Below, piece by piece: positions 1 to 10,490 of a stretch of DNA of 42,907 nucleotides. Numbering within the stretch: the stretch's first letter is position 1; every line of letters starts with the position of its first letter. The position numbers were made by a program, and so were the translations under genes. The notes beneath the pieces were generated by a model. The model was given only the letters and a program-made list of their open reading frames with translations. It was not told where the DNA came from and ran no database searches. This stretch comes from Sulfurovum sp. (GTDB lineage Bacteria; Campylobacterota; Campylobacteria; Campylobacterales; Sulfurovaceae), in assembly GCA_024763175.1 (NCBI GenBank), contig JANTGA010000006.1, positions 1 to 42,907 of the forward strand. The letters are read 5' to 3'.

Positions 1-1517
1 CTGGCGGCACCTTTGGCACGATGGGCTTTGGCGTCGAGTTTTTCTTTGGCGATGGCGATCACATCGAGATAGGTATGGGACTCGCGAAGGAGTTTTTGTG
101 CCAGCGAGAGATTGGCTTGGCCGCCATCGAGGATCCACAAGTCGGGGGCCGGGTGTGCCTGGAAATCCTTGATCCTGCGCGTGAGCATCTCCCGCATCTG
201 TCCATACTCATCGCGTTCGTGCAGTTTATAGCGGCGGTAACTTGCCTTGTTCCATTTTTCCTCATCCCATACGATCATCGCTCCGACTGTTGCAGCACCC
301 ATCATATGGGAGTTGTCGAAGGTTTCGACCCGATAAGGAATCGCAGAGAGCGAGAAGAGTTCGGCGATCTGCTGCTCGATGTAGTTGTGGCTGTTCTGTT
401 TTTTGAGAAGTTCCCGTGCATTCTGGAGTGCGAGGGATGTCAATCTCGCTTTGGGGCCTTTGAGAGGTGTGACAAGATCGATCTTTTTCCCGAAACGTTT
501 GCTGAGTGTCGCGGCAATCTCCCGGCGTTCAGTGAAGTCATGGGCGACCAGAACCGTACTGCAGAGTTGTGGCAGGTCGATATGGTAATACTCCAGAAGT
601 GCCTGCTTGTAGGCTTCGTTCTCATCAAAGATGTGGGTATGCCGAAAATAGTTGAACGTGCTGGAGATGATCCTGCCATGCCGCAAAAAGAGTTTGACCA
701 CTACGCCGCGTTCGTCACCGTTGAGAATTGCAAAGATATCCAGATCCGTATCATGGGCCAGGTCGATAGGTGAGGCAAGTGCCAGTGCTTTGATGGCCTC
801 TGTCCTGTCCCGGAGCTCGGCAGCCTCTTCAAATCGCTCCTGTTCGGCAAGCTGATACATCTTCTGCTCCAGCATCGATGTCAGTTTTCTGCGTTTGATG
901 ATCGCCTCTTTCGCTTCTGTGATGATCTGCGCATAGCGTTGGGTGCTTATCTTGCCTTCACAGGGGGCGAGACAGCGTTTGATCTGATAAAAAAGACACG
1001 CTTTCCCCTCCTTGAGACACTTTTTTCTCTGCACCAGGGGAAAGCAGTCATAGAGAGCATCGAGCAGTGCTTTCCCGCCGCTGGGAAAAGGGCCGTAGTA
1101 GGTGAGGTTCCTGCCTTTTTGAATTTTGCGTGTCAACTCAAACCTTGGGAAGGGGTCACGCTCATCAATGGAGATATAGGGGTAGGTTTTGTCGTCACGC
1201 AAAAGAATGTTGTATTTGGGTTTGAGCTGTTTGATCAGAGCGTTTTCCAGGATCAATGCATCTTCTTCGCTCTCTACGATGATATAGTCCAACCGATGTG
1301 CTTCGTGAAGCATCTTCAAGATACGGGGCGAGAGGCTGGGGTTTGGTTTGAGCTCCGGTGTGAAACGAAAATAGCTTCTGACACGGTTTTTGAGATTTTT
1401 AGCTTTGCCGATATAGAGCAATCTCTCTTTTGTATCGTAATAGTGATAAACGCCCGGTGAATCGGGAAGCATAGAGAGTGTCCGGGCGAGCGGGTCCGTC
1501 TCGGTTGCCTGAGGCAT
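1..1517 (-). CDS. uvrC: Excinuclease ABC subunit C (partial, runs off the left edge)
   Basis: Reverse strand from the ATG at 1517 reads MPQATETDPLARTLSMLPDSPGVYHYYDTKERLLYIGKAKNLKNRVRS, a typical UvrC GIY-YIG N-terminus. The frame stays open to the window edge. Confidence 0.93.
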   Translation of the reverse strand, partial: MPQATETDPLARTLSMLPDSPGVYHYYDTKERLLYIGKAKNLKNRVRSYFRFTPELKPNPSLSPRILKMLHEAHRLDYIIVESEEDALILENALIKQLKPKYNILLRDDKTYPYISIDERDPFPRFELTRKIQKGRNLTYYGPFPSGGKALLDALYDCFPLVQRKKCLKEGKACLFYQIKRCLAPCEGKISTQRYAQIITEAKEAIIKRRKLTSMLEQKMYQLAEQERFEEAAELRDRTEAIKALALASPIDLAHDTDLDIFAILNGDERGVVVKLFLRHGRIISSTFNYFRHTHIFDENEAYKQALLEYYHIDLPQLCSTVLVAHDFTERREIAATLSKRFGKKIDLVTPLKGPKARLTSLALQNARELLKKQNSHNYIEQQIAELFSLSAIPYRVETFDNSHMMGAATVGAMIVWDEEKWNKASYRRYKLHERDEYGQMREMLTRRIKDFQAHPAPDLWILDGGQANLSLAQKLLRESHTYLDVIAIAKEKLDAKAHRAKGAA

Positions 1518-1969
1518 TATCTAATTCCCCGGTTGCTCAGGATAGACTTTTTGATCGCTTCAAACTTCTCTTTGATTGCCTTGTCGTCACTGTGGATAGT
1601 GAAGTCAGCTTTGGCTAGCTCGTGGTACTTTGGGGCAGTTGGCAGCTGTGCGTCCGGTGCCGGGACTGCGTACTTGGAGTTGAAGATGACGATCTTGTCT
1701 GCGTGTATCTCTTTGCATGTCTCGTCGTGTTCTTTCAGCATCGTTAATACGCTTTTTAATAAATCTCTATTATAATTGAGCTCCATCTTGTATCCCGGAT
1801 GCGAAAGCGCGAGAAAGAGTGTCGCATTTTGACTGTACATAAATGCAATCGCCTGCTGAAACTTTGGGGGAAGAAGCTGGATAAACTTCCGATAACAGTG
1901 ATGTTGACGGAGGGATCTAAACTGAGGTTGAAAAGAGAGATGAGACAAAATAGAATGAACATTTTCCAT
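1517..1969 (-). CDS. DUF721/DciA-like protein (possible replicative helicase loader)
   Basis: 150 aa ORF. The segment ATLFLALSHPGYKMELNYNRDLLKSVL resembles the DUF721 core. Stop/start overlap (TAATG) with uvrC. Confidence 0.6.
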   Translation of the reverse strand: MENVHSILSHLSFQPQFRSLRQHHCYRKFIQLLPPKFQQAIAFMYSQNATLFLALSHPGYKMELNYNRDLLKSVLTMLKEHDETCKEIHADKIVIFNSKYAVPAPDAQLPTAPKYHELAKADFTIHSDDKAIKEKFEAIKKSILSNRGIR

Positions 1970-2074
1970 CTGGTTATTATAACATCACTTTGCTGTATTG
2001 TGTTGGCCGGATGTGGATATAAAACCCCTTTGGTCTATGTGCCCGATAGCCAAAAAGCCGCAAAAACAAAATAG
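1955..2074 (+). CDS. Small lipoprotein, LptM-like
   Basis: In-frame ATG at 1955 gives MNIFHLVIITSLCCIVLAGCGYKTPLVYVPDSQKAAKTK: signal peptide, lipobox LAGC and a GYKTPL...VP motif. The longer ORF start at 1799 is unlikely. Confidence 0.65.
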   Translation: MNIFHLVIITSLCCIVLAGCGYKTPLVYVPDSQKAAKTK

Positions 2075-2133
2075 GATGCCAAGAGAGAGTTGATGCTTGA
2101 TAGCCAGATATCAAATGAAAAGAAAGGACAGTA

Positions 2134-3591
2134 TTGAAAAAATATGACGTTCTCATCATTGGTGCCGGTATCGCCGGTCTCTATGCTGCGATGAAGCTCC
2201 CGCAGAGTAAGCGTGTTCTGGTCATATGCAAAGATGTTCCATGGGAATGCAACACCTTCTATGCCCAGGGTGGTATGGTGACGGCACTCGATGAAGAGGA
2301 TATACCGCTCCATGTCAAAGATACGATCGAGGCGGGAGCGTTTCACAATGACAAAGAGGCGGTTGAGATCTTGAGCCGTACCAGTCTGAAGACGACAGCA
2401 GATATCATCGCCAGAGGGATGGTGTTTGATACGGATGCGTCGGGAAATATCCTCTATACCAGAGAGGCAGCCCACTCTGCTGAGCGTATCATTCATGCGG
2501 GTGGGGATGCGACCGGCCGCTATATGCACTATTTTATGATGGTACAAAACAAACATGAGTTGCAGAAAAATACACTGGTATATGATCTTTTGATCGAAAA
2601 TGGCCGCTGCTACGGTGTCAAGGCGACTGTCAACTATCAGCCGACAACCATCTATGCCGATGACATTATCATTGCTTCCGGCGGTGTCGGATCCCTCTAC
2701 CAATACAATACAAACTCACGTACCGTCAGTGCCGATATTCAGGGGATTTGTGTCGAGAAGGGCATCGAGCTTGCAGACATGGAGATGATGCAGTTTCATC
2801 CTACTGTCTTTGTCAAGACACCATTTGCAAGGAAGTTGCTGCTGACAGAAGCCCTGCGCGGTGAGGGGGCACATATCGTTAACGAAGCAGGTGAACGCTT
2901 TCTGCTTGATTATGATTCCCGAGGTGAATTGGCAAGCAGAGATATTGTCTCCAGGGCGATTTTTACGTACAAGCGGGAGCATCCGGGAGAAGAAGTTTAT
3001 CTTGACTTCAGTATGTTTGATGAGACATTTTTTCATCATCGTTTTCCCAATATTACGAAGAAGTTTTTCTCGCTTGGATACCGGTTTCCACAAGACAGAG
3101 TACCTATCTCACCGGCATTTCACTATGCCGTGGGCGGTATCAAGAGTGATACCCATGGAGTGATCGACGGCATAGAAGGTCTCTATGTGATCGGAGAAGC
3201 GGCATCGACAGGAGTACATGGCGCCAATCGTCTGGCATCCAACTCACTTTTGGAGGGTGTGGTCTTCGCTACCAGAGCCGTGGAACATCTCCTGGGCAAG
3301 GTACAGCCAGGCGACAAAACACCGGACTTTGATAAAGATTACGGTAACATTCTACACAAAGCAAACGACAAAGAATACAAGCAGAAACTGCGACAGGTTA
3401 TGTGGGATGATATCGGTATTATTCGCACCAGAAAGGGGCTGCATGAAGCCAAAAATTTGATCTACGATATGAAGAACAAAGAGATCGGCCGTTTGCTTGA
3501 ACTGAGACTCAATACCGCATCAGCGATCGTCGATGCGGCGCTTGCACGGAAAAAGTCTCTGGGAACACATTACATAGAAGAAGATGTATAG
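2134..3591 (+). CDS. nadB: L-aspartate oxidase
   Basis: 485 aa with FAD-binding GAGIAGLYAA and HxAxGG / HGANRLASNSLLEG motifs. TTG start. Confidence 0.93.
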   Translation: MKKYDVLIIGAGIAGLYAAMKLPQSKRVLVICKDVPWECNTFYAQGGMVTALDEEDIPLHVKDTIEAGAFHNDKEAVEILSRTSLKTTADIIARGMVFDTDASGNILYTREAAHSAERIIHAGGDATGRYMHYFMMVQNKHELQKNTLVYDLLIENGRCYGVKATVNYQPTTIYADDIIIASGGVGSLYQYNTNSRTVSADIQGICVEKGIELADMEMMQFHPTVFVKTPFARKLLLTEALRGEGAHIVNEAGERFLLDYDSRGELASRDIVSRAIFTYKREHPGEEVYLDFSMFDETFFHHRFPNITKKFFSLGYRFPQDRVPISPAFHYAVGGIKSDTHGVIDGIEGLYVIGEAASTGVHGANRLASNSLLEGVVFATRAVEHLLGKVQPGDKTPDFDKDYGNILHKANDKEYKQKLRQVMWDDIGIIRTRKGLHEAKNLIYDMKNKEIGRLLELRLNTASAIVDAALARKKSLGTHYIEEDV

Positions 3592-4927
3592 AAACATCGA
3601 CTATTATATCAGCACAGGAGATGAGATGCACGGAATTGACTTGACAACGAGCTGGGTGGGGATACTTGCCCTCGCTGTTTTTGTGATCGGGTACTACTTT
3701 ATCGCGACAGAAGAGAAATATGAGATCAACAAGGCGAAACCGGCACTCTTTGCCGGTACGTCTATGTTTATGCTGATCGGGATATATTATGCTTTCAATG
3801 GCATGGATCCCAAGCCACTGCACCATGAAATGAAATTGTTGATTGAAGAGATCGCCGAAATCTTCTTCTTCCTCTTTGTCGCGATGACTTATATTGAGAC
3901 ATTGATCGAACGGGGTGTTTTTGAATCATTGAAGTTTCAGCTTGTTTCCAAGGGCTATACTTACAAGAAGCTCTTCTGGTTGACAGGATTGCTGGCATTC
4001 TTCATTTCGCCGGTCGCAGACAACCTGACGACAGCACTGATCCTCTCGACAGTGCTGTTTACGATCGACAAAAAAAATCATGCCTTTTTGGTTCCCGGCG
4101 CGATCAACATCGTCGTAGCCGCCAATGCCGGCGGTGCATGGAGTCCCTTTGGTGATATCACCACCCTGATGGCGTGGACGGCGGAGAAAGGTGAGTTTGC
4201 CGACTTCCTTTTCCTCTTTGTGCCTTCCATTTCCGGCTGGGCGGTTACAGCCTGGCTCCTCAGTATGGCTGTTCCGAAAGGGCAGCCTCCTTTTGATGCG
4301 GAGTCTGAAAAGAAACCCGAGATCCGAAAGGGTGGGATGGTAGTCGTCTGGCTGGGCGCATCAACGATCCTGATCGCTGTATTGGGGCATCAATTTTTCC
4401 ACTTCCCTGCGATGTGGGGTATGATGTTTGGATTGGCGCTGCTGAAGCTCTACTCTTATCGTTTGACAGCACGCAGTACAGATGGATTTGATGTTTTTAT
4501 CAATATGGAGAAGATCGAGAACGATACGCTGCTCTTCTTCTTTGGTATCCTCTCTGCTGTCGGCGCGTTGCACTATCTGGGCTTTTTGAACTATATCCAT
4601 GACCTCTATGGTCTTATCGGTCCGACTGCATCCAATATCGGTGTCGGATTCCTCTCTGCAATCGTTGATAACGTTCCTGTGATGAGTGCGATCCTGAAGG
4701 CAAGCCCCGAAATGGGTCTGGATCAGTGGATGCTTGTCACGATGACTGCCGGTGTCGGAGGCAGCCTGATCAGCTTTGGCTCTGCTGCCGGTGTCGGTGT
4801 GATGGGCCGACTTAGAGGGATCTATACCTTCGGCTCTCATATGAAGTTTGCCTGGACGATTTTGGCAGGATATATTGTTTCGATCGCACTATGGTATGTT
4901 CAGTTTGAAATAATGGGGCTCTATTAG
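3584..4927 (+). CDS. nhaD: NhaD-type Na+/H+ antiporter
   Basis: 447 aa polytopic membrane protein with SPVADNLTTALILSTV and NAGGAWSPFGDITTLM motifs of NhaD/ArsB-type transporters. The start could also be the ATG at 3626. Confidence 0.88.
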   Translation: MYRNIDYYISTGDEMHGIDLTTSWVGILALAVFVIGYYFIATEEKYEINKAKPALFAGTSMFMLIGIYYAFNGMDPKPLHHEMKLLIEEIAEIFFFLFVAMTYIETLIERGVFESLKFQLVSKGYTYKKLFWLTGLLAFFISPVADNLTTALILSTVLFTIDKKNHAFLVPGAINIVVAANAGGAWSPFGDITTLMAWTAEKGEFADFLFLFVPSISGWAVTAWLLSMAVPKGQPPFDAESEKKPEIRKGGMVVVWLGASTILIAVLGHQFFHFPAMWGMMFGLALLKLYSYRLTARSTDGFDVFINMEKIENDTLLFFFGILSAVGALHYLGFLNYIHDLYGLIGPTASNIGVGFLSAIVDNVPVMSAILKASPEMGLDQWMLVTMTAGVGGSLISFGSAAGVGVMGRLRGIYTFGSHMKFAWTILAGYIVSIALWYVQFEIMGLY

Positions 4928-5017
4928 AGAAGATTGAGAGAGATCGGGATAGACAATGATATCGGGGTGAGGGTAATCTCACATATGAATATAAAACAGT
5001 AGAAAGCAGAGGTAAAT

Positions 5018-6559
5018 ATGAAGCAGGTTCCTATTATCGTATTGGATTTCGGGTCACAATATACACAACTGATCGTGAGAAAACTAAGAGAGAGTGGGGT
5101 CTACTGCGAAGTCGTTCCCTATCGGGAAGAGATCGAAGCGATCAAAGCCAGAGCACCCAAAGGCATCATCTTTTCAGGTGGGCCGGCATCGGTTTATGCC
5201 GAAGATGCATATAAACCCGATGAGGGCATCTGGAAACTGGGGCTTCCAATCCTGGGTATCTGCTATGGGATGCAGCTGATTACGCAGCACTTTGGTGGAG
5301 AAGTCATCCCTGCTGATCATCACGAATATGGCAAAGCAGAGTTGAAAATCGTCAAAGAGGATTCGCCGATCTTCAAAAATATCGAAGATCAATCGATCGT
5401 CTGGATGAGCCATGGTGACAAGGCGGAGAGGCTTCCGGATGGCTTTGAGGTGATTGGTACCAGTGAAAATTCACCTTATGCGGCCATTGCGGATGAGAAG
5501 AGACAGATCTATGCTCTCCAGTTCCATCCTGAGGTGCATCACTCTGTCGAAGGTGTCAAGCTGCTCAAAAATTTTGCCAAATATATCTGTGCTTGTGAAA
5601 GTACCTGGAATATGGGAAGTTTCGCTAAAGAGAAGATCGCAGCGATTCAAAAACAGGTCGGTGACAAAAAAGTACTCTGCGGTGTCAGCGGAGGCGTGGA
5701 TAGTTCGGTTGTTGCGGCGATGCTCCACGAAGCCCTGCCTGACGAGCAGCTGATTGCTGTTTTTGTTGATCAGGGGTTGCTGCGTAAAGATGAGGCGGAT
5801 CAGGTGAAGACGATGTTCAAAATGCTGAATATTCCTCTTATCACGATCAATGCCCAAAAAGAGTTTTTGGATAAGCTTGAGGGTATTACAGATCCTGAGC
5901 AGAAACGAAAAATCATCGGAGAGACCTTTATCGAAGTTTTTGATAGAGAGGCACAAAAACATCAAGATGTAGCTTTTCTTGCCCAGGGGACACTCTATAC
6001 CGATGTGATCGAATCCGTCTCAGTCAAAGGTCCATCCAAAACGATCAAATCGCATCACAATGTCGGCGGGCTTCCGGACTGGATGACATTCGAACTGGTC
6101 GAGCCGCTCAGGGAGATTTTCAAAGATGAGGTGCGCAAATTGGGCTTGGAGCTCGGACTCCCCAAAGATATGATCGGCAGACATCCTTTCCCCGGTCCGG
6201 GGTTGGCGATTCGGGTCATGGGAGAAGTCAATGCAGAGGCTTTGAGGCTGCTGCGCGAGTCGGATGCGATCATGCAGGAAGAGCTGAAGGCTACAGGCTA
6301 TTATGACAAAGTCTGGCAAGCTTTTACTGTGCTGCTCAATGTCCAGTCTGTCGGTGTGATGGGAGATAATCGTACGTATGACAATACTGTCTGCATCCGT
6401 ATGGTCGAATCAGTCGACGGGATGACGGCGACCTTTGCGCATATCCCCCACGATGTACTGGAGGGGATGAGTCGCCGGATTATCAACGAAATTGACGGGA
6501 TCAATAGAGTCGTCTATGATATCAGCTCCAAGCCGCCTGCCACCATAGAGTGGGAGTAG
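5018..6559 (+). CDS. guaA: GMP synthase (glutamine-hydrolysing)
   Basis: 513 aa with class I amidotransferase domain ([17 protein letters not shown]) and ATP-pyrophosphatase domain ([13 protein letters not shown]). Confidence 0.97.
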   Translation: MKQVPIIVLDFGSQYTQLIVRKLRESGVYCEVVPYREEIEAIKARAPKGIIFSGGPASVYAEDAYKPDEGIWKLGLPILGICYGMQLITQHFGGEVIPADHHEYGKAELKIVKEDSPIFKNIEDQSIVWMSHGDKAERLPDGFEVIGTSENSPYAAIADEKRQIYALQFHPEVHHSVEGVKLLKNFAKYICACESTWNMGSFAKEKIAAIQKQVGDKKVLCGVSGGVDSSVVAAMLHEALPDEQLIAVFVDQGLLRKDEADQVKTMFKMLNIPLITINAQKEFLDKLEGITDPEQKRKIIGETFIEVFDREAQKHQDVAFLAQGTLYTDVIESVSVKGPSKTIKSHHNVGGLPDWMTFELVEPLREIFKDEVRKLGLELGLPKDMIGRHPFPGPGLAIRVMGEVNAEALRLLRESDAIMQEELKATGYYDKVWQAFTVLLNVQSVGVMGDNRTYDNTVCIRMVESVDGMTATFAHIPHDVLEGMSRRIINEIDGINRVVYDISSKPPATIEWE

Positions 6560-6692
6560 ACGAGACAGACTACGCAAGGTGTTTTCCTTACCTTTAGTCG
6601 TCATCGCTAAGCTTTTCTTCGTAAATGCTTGAAATTTATCTCCTTTTTGTGTATAATCCCGAAAAATTATGATAGAAAAAAAGGAGAATACG

Positions 6693-8567
6693 ATGGCAAA
6701 ACATCAATTTCAAACAGAAATAGGTCAGCTTCTTAAGCTGATGACGCACTCACTCTATTCCAATAAAGAGATATTTATACGAGAATTGATTTCAAATGCA
6801 AGCGATGCCTTGGACAAGTTCAACTATATCCGTTTGACGGATGAAAAATTCAAAGAACAAGAGTGGTCCGGAAAAATCAGTATCGGTCTGGACAAAGAGG
6901 ATGGATCTTTAACGATCGGAGATAACGGTATCGGAATGAATGAAGAAGACCTGATCAACAACCTGGGTACGATAGCCAAATCGGGTACAAAATCATTCGT
7001 GGAAAGTCTGACAGGAGATGCCAAGAAAGACAGTAATCTCATAGGGCAGTTCGGTGTAGGTTTTTATTCTGTTTTCATGGTGGCCGATAAAGTCGATGTC
7101 ATCACCAAAAAAGCCGGTGAAGACCAGGCGTATATGTTCAGTACTGACGGAACAGGTGAATATGAGATCAAGCCGGTCACCAAAGAGGAGCATGGGACTG
7201 TTATCTATATCAAGCTCAAAGAAGATGAAAAAGAGTTCCTGGATAAGTGGCGGACCCAAGAAGTGGTCAAAAAGTATTCCAACCATATCGCCTATCCTAT
7301 TGTCCTCAACTACTCCGAAGAGGAGACGACTGGAGAGGGGGATGAGAAGAAAACAGAAACAGTTAAAAAGTCGGAGCAGATCAATGCGGCAACTGCACTC
7401 TGGACACTTCCCAAATCAGAGCTCAAAGAGGAAGATTATGTCGAATTTTATCAATCAATCGCACATGGTGATGATAAGCCATTGACTTATATTCACAACA
7501 AAGTAGAGGGTGCGCAGGAGTTTACTACACTCTTTTATATTCCCAAAACAGCACCGATGGACATGTACAGGGCGGATTATCAGCCGGGTGTCAAGCTCTA
7601 TGTCAAACGCGTTTTCATTACGGATGACGACAAAGAGCTGCTTCCAGCTTATCTGAGATTTGTCAAAGGAGTCATCGACAGTGAAGACCTTCCGCTCAAT
7701 ATCAGCAGAGAGATCCTTCAGGAAAACCGTATCCTTGCCAACATCAAACAAAACTCTGTCAAGAAGATACTCGGAGCTATTAAAAAACTTGATGGTGAAA
7801 AACTTGAAACCTTTACATCACAATACAATAAGGTGATCAAAGAGGGTATCTATACGGACCATACCAATAAAGAGATGCTGCTCGAAATCGTGCGATACAA
7901 GAGCACAAAAGCAGAAGCACTTACATCTCTGGATGACTATCTCAAGCGTGCGGGCGAACGTGAAGGGGAGACAAAAAAAGAGATCTACTATATCATTGGA
8001 GAAGATGAGAACGTGCTGAAACACTCGCCACTTCTTGAAGCATACAGGAAAGCGGATATCGAAGTACTTGTCATGGACGACAAGGAGATCGATGAGATTG
8101 TTACGCCTGCGATCGGAAGCTATAAAGAGTGGGAGTTCAAAGATGTCACTACGATCGATGCGCCGGACAGCCTCAGCAAAGAGGAGAAGGAGGAGCTCAA
8201 TAAAGAGTATGAGTCGTTGACCCAAAAAATCAAAGATGTTCTGGGAGATGAAGTCAAGGATGTCACAACAACAACGCGTTTGACCGAAAGCCCCAGCTGT
8301 GTCGTCAAAGATAGCTCCGATCCTATGGCAGGCATGGCACATATGTTCCGCCAGATGGGTCAGGAAGTACCGGAGACTCCCCTGATCCTGGAGATCAACC
8401 CTGAACATCATATGATCAAAAAACTGGGCGACTTGAAAGATGATGCACTCTTCAGTGATATCGCATGGATACTGCTTGACAGTGCCAAGCTCTCTGAGGG
8501 AATGGAGCCCAAAGACAAATCCTCCTTTGCAAGCAGGGTGGCAAAAATTGCAAGCAGAGCGCTGTAA
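6693..8567 (+). CDS. htpG: Molecular chaperone HtpG (Hsp90)
   Basis: MAKHQFQTEIGQLLKLMTHSLYSNKEIFIRELISNASDALDK. The ATG at 6693 is preferred over 6669. Confidence 0.96.
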   Translation: MAKHQFQTEIGQLLKLMTHSLYSNKEIFIRELISNASDALDKFNYIRLTDEKFKEQEWSGKISIGLDKEDGSLTIGDNGIGMNEEDLINNLGTIAKSGTKSFVESLTGDAKKDSNLIGQFGVGFYSVFMVADKVDVITKKAGEDQAYMFSTDGTGEYEIKPVTKEEHGTVIYIKLKEDEKEFLDKWRTQEVVKKYSNHIAYPIVLNYSEEETTGEGDEKKTETVKKSEQINAATALWTLPKSELKEEDYVEFYQSIAHGDDKPLTYIHNKVEGAQEFTTLFYIPKTAPMDMYRADYQPGVKLYVKRVFITDDDKELLPAYLRFVKGVIDSEDLPLNISREILQENRILANIKQNSVKKILGAIKKLDGEKLETFTSQYNKVIKEGIYTDHTNKEMLLEIVRYKSTKAEALTSLDDYLKRAGEREGETKKEIYYIIGEDENVLKHSPLLEAYRKADIEVLVMDDKEIDEIVTPAIGSYKEWEFKDVTTIDAPDSLSKEEKEELNKEYESLTQKIKDVLGDEVKDVTTTTRLTESPSCVVKDSSDPMAGMAHMFRQMGQEVPETPLILEINPEHHMIKKLGDLKDDALFSDIAWILLDSAKLSEGMEPKDKSSFASRVAKIASRAL

Positions 8568-8591
8568 ATAGCCCAAAAGAAAAGGATTTCC

Positions 8592-9536
8592 ATGCCAAAC
8601 AGTATCATGTCGCCACAAAAAAAGGCTACCGTTGTTTCCACTTCTGTGGCAGTTGTTCTGGTGATCGTCAAGCTTGCGATAGGTGTCGCAAGCGGATCGA
8701 TTGCTGTATTGGCATCGGCGATCGACTCGATGCTCGACTCGGTTGTCTCCATCTTCAACTTTTTTGCCATCAAAAAATCAGAAGAGCATCCCGACGAATT
8801 CTTCCAATACGGAAAAGGAAAAATACAGGCACTTGCAGGTGTGATCGAGGGGACCGTGATCACTATCTCCGGTCTCTATATCATCTATGAATCAGTCAAA
8901 AAGATGATCGATGGATCGACGACAGGATTGCTGGGGCCTTCGATCGTGGTGATGCTCTTTTCGATCGCAGTAACCTATTTGCTGGTGCAGTATCTTATGC
9001 GCGTTGCCAAAGAGACAAAGAGTATCGTGATCAAGGCAGATGCACTGCATTACAAAACAGACCTCTGGAGCAATGGTGCGGTTCTGCTGGCATTGGGCTT
9101 GGTGTACCTGACAGGATTGGACATCATTGATGCCCTGTTTGGTTTGGCGATCGGTATGTATATTATCTATTCAGCATACGAGATCATCGAGGAGGGTGTC
9201 ATGATACTGCTCGATCGTGCACTGGACAAAGAGATCGTGGACGAGATAGAAAAAATCATCTCTGAGCACAAGAAGGTGACAGGCTATCATTGGCTGAAGA
9301 CTCGGACAGACGGCACCACAAACTTCATCGAGTTTCATATGGTACTGCGACCCGATATGAACCTGCTCGAAGCGCATCAGATAGCACACGAAGTCGAGAA
9401 TGCGATCATGGCTCTGGAGCCTGAGAGGCGCTGGGTCATCACGCCGCATTTTGACCCCTATGATGACGAAGAGATGAATGAAGCACTATTCCATGGTGTT
9501 CCTGTTACTGAATTGGAAAAGCGGATTGGCAGCTAA
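8592..9536 (+). CDS. Cation diffusion facilitator family transporter (FieF-like)
   Basis: 314 aa with SxAxLASAIDSMLDSVVS in TM2, HYKTDLWSNGAVLLAL in TM5 and a cytoplasmic C-terminal domain. Confidence 0.9.
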   Translation: MPNSIMSPQKKATVVSTSVAVVLVIVKLAIGVASGSIAVLASAIDSMLDSVVSIFNFFAIKKSEEHPDEFFQYGKGKIQALAGVIEGTVITISGLYIIYESVKKMIDGSTTGLLGPSIVVMLFSIAVTYLLVQYLMRVAKETKSIVIKADALHYKTDLWSNGAVLLALGLVYLTGLDIIDALFGLAIGMYIIYSAYEIIEEGVMILLDRALDKEIVDEIEKIISEHKKVTGYHWLKTRTDGTTNFIEFHMVLRPDMNLLEAHQIAHEVENAIMALEPERRWVITPHFDPYDDEEMNEALFHGVPVTELEKRIGS

Positions 9537-10170
9537 TCGTCCCATCTATCTGCTCTCTCCCAAGGCTCGGGAAGGTACGCATTCTCTCCCAATGATCACC
9601 TTTGAAACAGTCGCCGACCGTATTGATTTTTCTGTTTGCGATACGCTCATGTTTACCTCCAAACAGGCGGTTGTGACGGCAGAAGCTATCGATCCGAACT
9701 GGAAAAAATTCCCCTCTATCGCCATTGGCCCGGCGACCAGGAGGCAGATAGAGCGACTGGGAGGCAGCGTGATCTTTCAGCCCGAGAACTTTTATGGGGA
9801 GCAGCTGGCCAAAGATATTGTCAGTTTTCTCCACGATCGTCGTATCCTCTATCTCCGGCCTGAAAAAATATCTTTTGAAAGCAAAGAGTATCTTCATAGC
9901 AGTGGTATCGAACTGCAGGAGCAGACGATCTACCGAACCTCTTGTATCCAGTATCGATCTGACCATCAACCCCCGGAATCATCGGTCATTATCTTCACAT
10001 CACCCTCGACCATCCACTGTTTCCTCGCAAATTTTAACTGGAAGCAGAGCTATACTGCTGTTGTGATCGGCCAATCAACAAAAACACATCTTCCTGCAGA
10101 AAGCAGCTATGTGGTTGCTGATGAGCCCCTGATAGATGCATGTCTCGAAAAAGCATTGGCTTTACCGTGA
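9478..10170 (+). CDS. hemD: Uroporphyrinogen-III synthase
   Basis: 230 aa with HemD-like pattern (ITFETVADRIDFSVCDTLMFTSKQAV; ILYLRPEKIS; VIIFTSPSTIHCF). Overlaps the end of the CDF gene. Confidence 0.8.
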   Translation: MKHYSMVFLLLNWKSGLAANRPIYLLSPKAREGTHSLPMITFETVADRIDFSVCDTLMFTSKQAVVTAEAIDPNWKKFPSIAIGPATRRQIERLGGSVIFQPENFYGEQLAKDIVSFLHDRRILYLRPEKISFESKEYLHSSGIELQEQTIYRTSCIQYRSDHQPPESSVIIFTSPSTIHCFLANFNWKQSYTAVVIGQSTKTHLPAESSYVVADEPLIDACLEKALALP

Positions 10171-10212
10171 TCTTTTTACTCTACTGTAATCTCTAATAGG
10201 CTATAATTTTTT

Positions 10213-10400
10213 ACCTGGATAGTTCGATCACTGTATATGGGGTCCAACATTTAGTTTTTGTGGGATATGTAGTCGGGTCGGTGTGTGGGCATTTCCGTTT
10301 GAGCCGGGTTGCCGGCGAGGATCTGCCCCCTGAAGATCTGCTCTCTCCTGCACCGTTGGCTTATTAGGGCCGACTGATAAACAGAACGGCTATCCGGGCC
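10213..10400 (+). ncRNA. ssrS: 6S RNA candidate
   Basis: TATAAT at 10202-10207. About 185 nt closed by a terminal stem GGATAGTTC...GAAC(gg)CTATCC (10218.. with ..10395), G/C-rich apical arm and a bubble region. Located directly upstream of purD, as I recall for epsilonproteobacterial 6S RNA. Confidence 0.75.
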
Positions 10401-10490
10401 TTATTAACGATTAATAATTTCTACAATTCTCGTGTAAATGTAAATTATTGTCATTCTTAATCGTTAACCACTAATTTTTCGGAGCAAAGT

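Noticed and set aside
21-773. 250 aa and 173 aa plus-strand ORFs at 21-1460
   Set aside because: Antisense to uvrC, which is clearly coding on the minus strand.
4970-4990. Short GTGAG...CTCAC hairpin before guaA as a riboswitch
   Set aside because: Only a 5-bp stem in a leader too short for a known purine riboswitch; no conserved core seen.
7818-8618. 266 aa minus-strand ORF
   Set aside because: Antisense to htpG; no recognisable domains.
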